Below are positions 61,935 to 64,000 of a DNA stretch of 64,000 nt, piece after piece. The position numbers and the translations under genes were made by a program. Origin of the DNA: Brevundimonas sp. SGAir0440. GTDB taxonomy: Bacteria; Pseudomonadota; Alphaproteobacteria; Caulobacterales; Caulobacteraceae. How positions within the stretch are numbered: position 1 is the first letter of the stretch; each line of letters begins with the position of its first letter. Under the pieces are notes generated by a model. The model did not search any database, was not told where the DNA came from, and saw only the letters and a list, made by a program, of their open reading frames with translations. The stretch spans positions 2,976,001 to 3,040,000 of the forward strand of contig NZ_CP039435.1 of the NCBI RefSeq assembly GCF_005484585.1, in the 5' to 3' direction.

Positions 61935-64000
61935 TCAGTTCGCCGCCGGCTTCGGCGGGGCGTTCTTCACATACTGGTCCAGCCAGCGGGTCATTTCCCA
62001 CAGGGTGTGGCCCACCGATTCCCGCGCGCGGTATCCGTGCGCCTCCAGTGGCAGGATGACGTAACGCGCGGTCGCCCCCAGCCCCTTCAGCGCCGCATAG
62101 AACCGCTCGGACTGGACCGGGAAGGTGCCCGAGTTGTCGTCCGCATCGCCGTGGATCAGCAGGATCGGCTCGTTCAGCTTGTTCGCATAGGTGAAGGGCG
62201 ACATCTCGGTATAGACCTCGGTCGCCTCCCAATAGTTGCGCTGCTCCGACTGGAAGCCGAACGGCGTCAGGGTGCGGTTATAGGCGCCCGACCGCGCGAT
62301 CCCGGTCCGGAACAGGTCGGTGTGAACCAAGAGGTTCGCCGTCATGAAGGCGCCGTAGCTGTGGCCGCCCACGGCGATCCGGTCGCGATCCGCCACCCCC
62401 ATCGCCACCACCGCATCCACGGCGGCCTGGGCGTCGGCGGTCAGCTGCTCGACATAGGTGTCGTTCGGCTCGGCCCCGTCCTTGCCGATGATGGGCATGG
62501 AGGGGTTGTCGAAGATTGCATAGCCCTGGGTCAGCAGGAACAGATGGCTGGACCCGCCCGGCCGCACGAAGCGGTTCTGCACATCCACTGTCTGGCCCGC
62601 CACCGCCGCATCGGTGAACTCGGCCGGATAGGCCCACATCAGCATCGGCAGCGGCCCGTCGCGGTCCTTGTCGTAACCGGCCGGCAGATACAGCGTCCCC
62701 GACAGCTTGACCCCGTCGGCCCGCTCATAGGTCACCAGTTGCCGCGTCGCCTCGGCCAGCTGCGGCGCCGGATCAGGGAAGTTGGTCAGCCGCGTCGTCT
62801 GGCCCGTCGTCAGGTCGCGGATCTGCAGGTTGGGCGGATCCAGCCGCGTTTCGCGCTGCGTCACCACCCGCTTGCCGTCCGCATCCAGGAAGCCGACCAC
62901 ATATTCGTAGTCCGTGTTGGCCGAGGTCCACAGCCGTTCGCTGCGTCCCGTCGCCGGGTCCATCGCGGCCAGGAAGGGGAACTCGCCCTGCGGCGTCGCG
63001 CCCGCGCCCGACATCAGGATGCGCCCCTGCGGATCGAAGCGGATCACCGACCGCCCTTGAGCATTCGGCTGGGTCACCGGCTGGCCCGGATTGTCGTAGC
63101 GGGCCTGATAGTTCCGCTCCAGCAGCACCCGGCCCTCGCCGGGGTTGGACGGATCGACGACGAACCGCGTCTCGTGCCGGGTGTTGAACCAGCGGCTGTT
63201 GACGATGGCCAGGTCGTCCTTGCCCCACACGATCCCGCCGAACCGTTCCTTCAGGTCGATCAGCTTGACGGGCTCGCCCGTGAAGGGCGCAGCCTGCATG
63301 AAGACCCGATCCCGGAACTCAGCCTCGCGGCGGATGTCGCCGCCGTCCAGCGCCTCGACCCAGGTCAGGGTCGCCGGCGCATCGGCGCGCCAGCCGACCG
63401 CGCGCGGCCCCGGCGCCACCGCGTCGAAGGCGGTCGGCACATCGTCCCGCAGCGGCAGGTCGGCGACCGTGCGCACCACGCGACCGTTCAGATCCGTCAC
63501 CACGATCTCGGTCGGGAACAGGTCGTCCGGCACCGCATAGGAATAGGGCCGCTTGGCGATCTCATGCAGGATGTATTGACCGTCCGGCGACACCGACGCG
63601 TCCAGATAGACCGCCGGCGACCCGATCGTCCGTGCACGGCCGTTCAGCGGAACCAGCGTCAGCTGGCTGGTGAAATAATGGTCGAACAGGGCCTCGTCGC
63701 CGGGGTTGGACAACAGGTCCTGATAGGTCCGCACCGGCGCGACCCGCCCGGCCGTCTCCTCGATATTGGGCCCCGTGGGCGCCGCCGTCACGTCCGGCGC
63801 CGGACCGCGTCCCGCCGGCACCGCCTCGACCAGCAGGCCCGAACTGTCGGGCAGCCACTCATAACCCGTCCCGCCCGTCATATTGACCACCGGATCGGTC
63901 AGCTTCCTCGCCCGCGCCGAGGCCACGTCCACCACCCACAGCTCCAGCCCCGTCGGACGATCCAGCACGAAGGCCAGCGACTTGGCGTCCGGCGAGAACC
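61935..64000 (-). CDS. S9 family (prolyl oligopeptidase/acylaminoacyl) peptidase, 5' end beyond window
   Basis: At least 688 residues of a serine peptidase. The N-terminal part is a beta-propeller of unstructured-looking repeats (SPDGQYILHEIAKRP, VDASVSPDG), and the C-terminal alpha/beta hydrolase has the nucleophile serine in GGHSYGAFMTANLL, an aspartate in IHGDADDNSGTFP and a histidine in LEAHGYRARES. In-frame sequence continues to the window edge (FSPDAKSLAF precedes the first in-window GTG), so the true start lies further right. It probably degrades peptides in the periplasm or cytoplasm. Confidence 0.9.
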   Translation of the reverse strand, partial: FSPDAKSLAFVLDRPTGLELWVVDVASARARKLTDPVVNMTGGTGYEWLPDSSGLLVEAVPAGRGPAPDVTAAPTGPNIEETAGRVAPVRTYQDLLSNPGDEALFDHYFTSQLTLVPLNGRARTIGSPAVYLDASVSPDGQYILHEIAKRPYSYAVPDDLFPTEIVVTDLNGRVVRTVADLPLRDDVPTAFDAVAPGPRAVGWRADAPATLTWVEALDGGDIRREAEFRDRVFMQAAPFTGEPVKLIDLKERFGGIVWGKDDLAIVNSRWFNTRHETRFVVDPSNPGEGRVLLERNYQARYDNPGQPVTQPNAQGRSVIRFDPQGRILMSGAGATPQGEFPFLAAMDPATGRSERLWTSANTDYEYVVGFLDADGKRVVTQRETRLDPPNLQIRDLTTGQTTRLTNFPDPAPQLAEATRQLVTYERADGVKLSGTLYLPAGYDKDRDGPLPMLMWAYPAEFTDAAVAGQTVDVQNRFVRPGGSSHLFLLTQGYAIFDNPSMPIIGKDGAEPNDTYVEQLTADAQAAVDAVVAMGVADRDRIAVGGHSYGAFMTANLLVHTDLFRTGIARSGAYNRTLTPFGFQSEQRNYWEATEVYTEMSPFTYANKLNEPILLIHGDADDNSGTFPVQSERFYAALKGLGATARYVILPLEAHGYRARESVGHTLWEMTRWLDQYVKNAPPKPAAN

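Overview
This window is a continuous stretch of G+C-rich chromosome from an alphaproteobacterium, most likely a Brevundimonas-type member of the Caulobacterales. The reasons are the gene orders (rnd-lptC-lptA-lptB-rpoN-hpf-ptsN; yebC/ruvCAB/ybgC/tolQRAB/pal/cpoB/tilS/ftsH; fliOP divergent from flgBC-fliE), the TTAA-type motifs upstream of flagellar genes, a FliP/FlgB set beside a GT26 (WecG/TagA) glycosyltransferase, and many ATGA/GTGA gene overlaps. This is inference from synteny and not a species identification. No phage, plasmid, transposase, CRISPR or rRNA is visible. No gene-free gap exceeds about 260 bases.

Layout. 1-7.2 kb: the start of a Tat-exported GH3 glycosidase, a ZIP metal transporter, proBA (proline), a MazEF-type toxin-antitoxin pair and a membrane quinoprotein glucose dehydrogenase. 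7.4-14.8 kb: glutamate synthase gltD-gltB and the ammonium transporter amt. 14.9-16.1 kb: hsp20 with a DUF1150 gene. 15.7-21.3 kb (minus strand): RNase D-like, LptC-LptA-LptB, sigma-54, HPF and EIIA-Ntr, with a repeat element between lptB and rpoN. 21.5 kb: tRNA-Leu(CAG) with promoter and terminator. 21.8-24.7 kb: a glycosyltransferase, an FAD protein and a short polysaccharide-export protein. 24.7-27.5 kb: flagellar rod/export genes and HU. 27.5-36.7 kb: a large TPR protein, DUF983, an overlapping sugE-thiD-nucleotidyltransferase run, a membrane protein-regulator-YdeI-folP run and an acyltransferase. 36.9-54.9 kb (minus strand): a long envelope and DNA-repair supercluster from yebC through ruvCAB, ybgC and tol-pal to tilS and ftsH. 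55.1-57.4 kb: arsenic resistance. 57.4-64 kb: PadR with a divergent retropepsin-like protein, MarR, a thioesterase, an alcohol dehydrogenase, a small exported protein and an S9 peptidase running off the window.

The main themes are nitrogen assimilation (gltBD, amt, proBA, ptsN, rpoN) and cell-envelope construction (Lpt, Tol-Pal, FtsH, export and polysaccharide genes). Most notable beyond routine annotation: (i) predicted leaderless transcripts of mazEF and arsR with inverted repeats at the promoters; (ii) a PadR gene and a retropepsin gene sharing a perfect 10-bp-arm palindrome; (iii) three kinds of structured intergenic repeat, one splitting rpoN from lptB and another splitting ruvA from ruvB; (iv) tilS apparently starting at CTG overlapping the cpoB stop; (v) extra membrane genes inserted into the tol-pal operon, and a proline-rich TolA with a compositionally odd 3' end. 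No single locus is clearly a new biological system. The best candidates are the PadR/retropepsin unit and the peptidase-membrane-membrane-ybgC chain.
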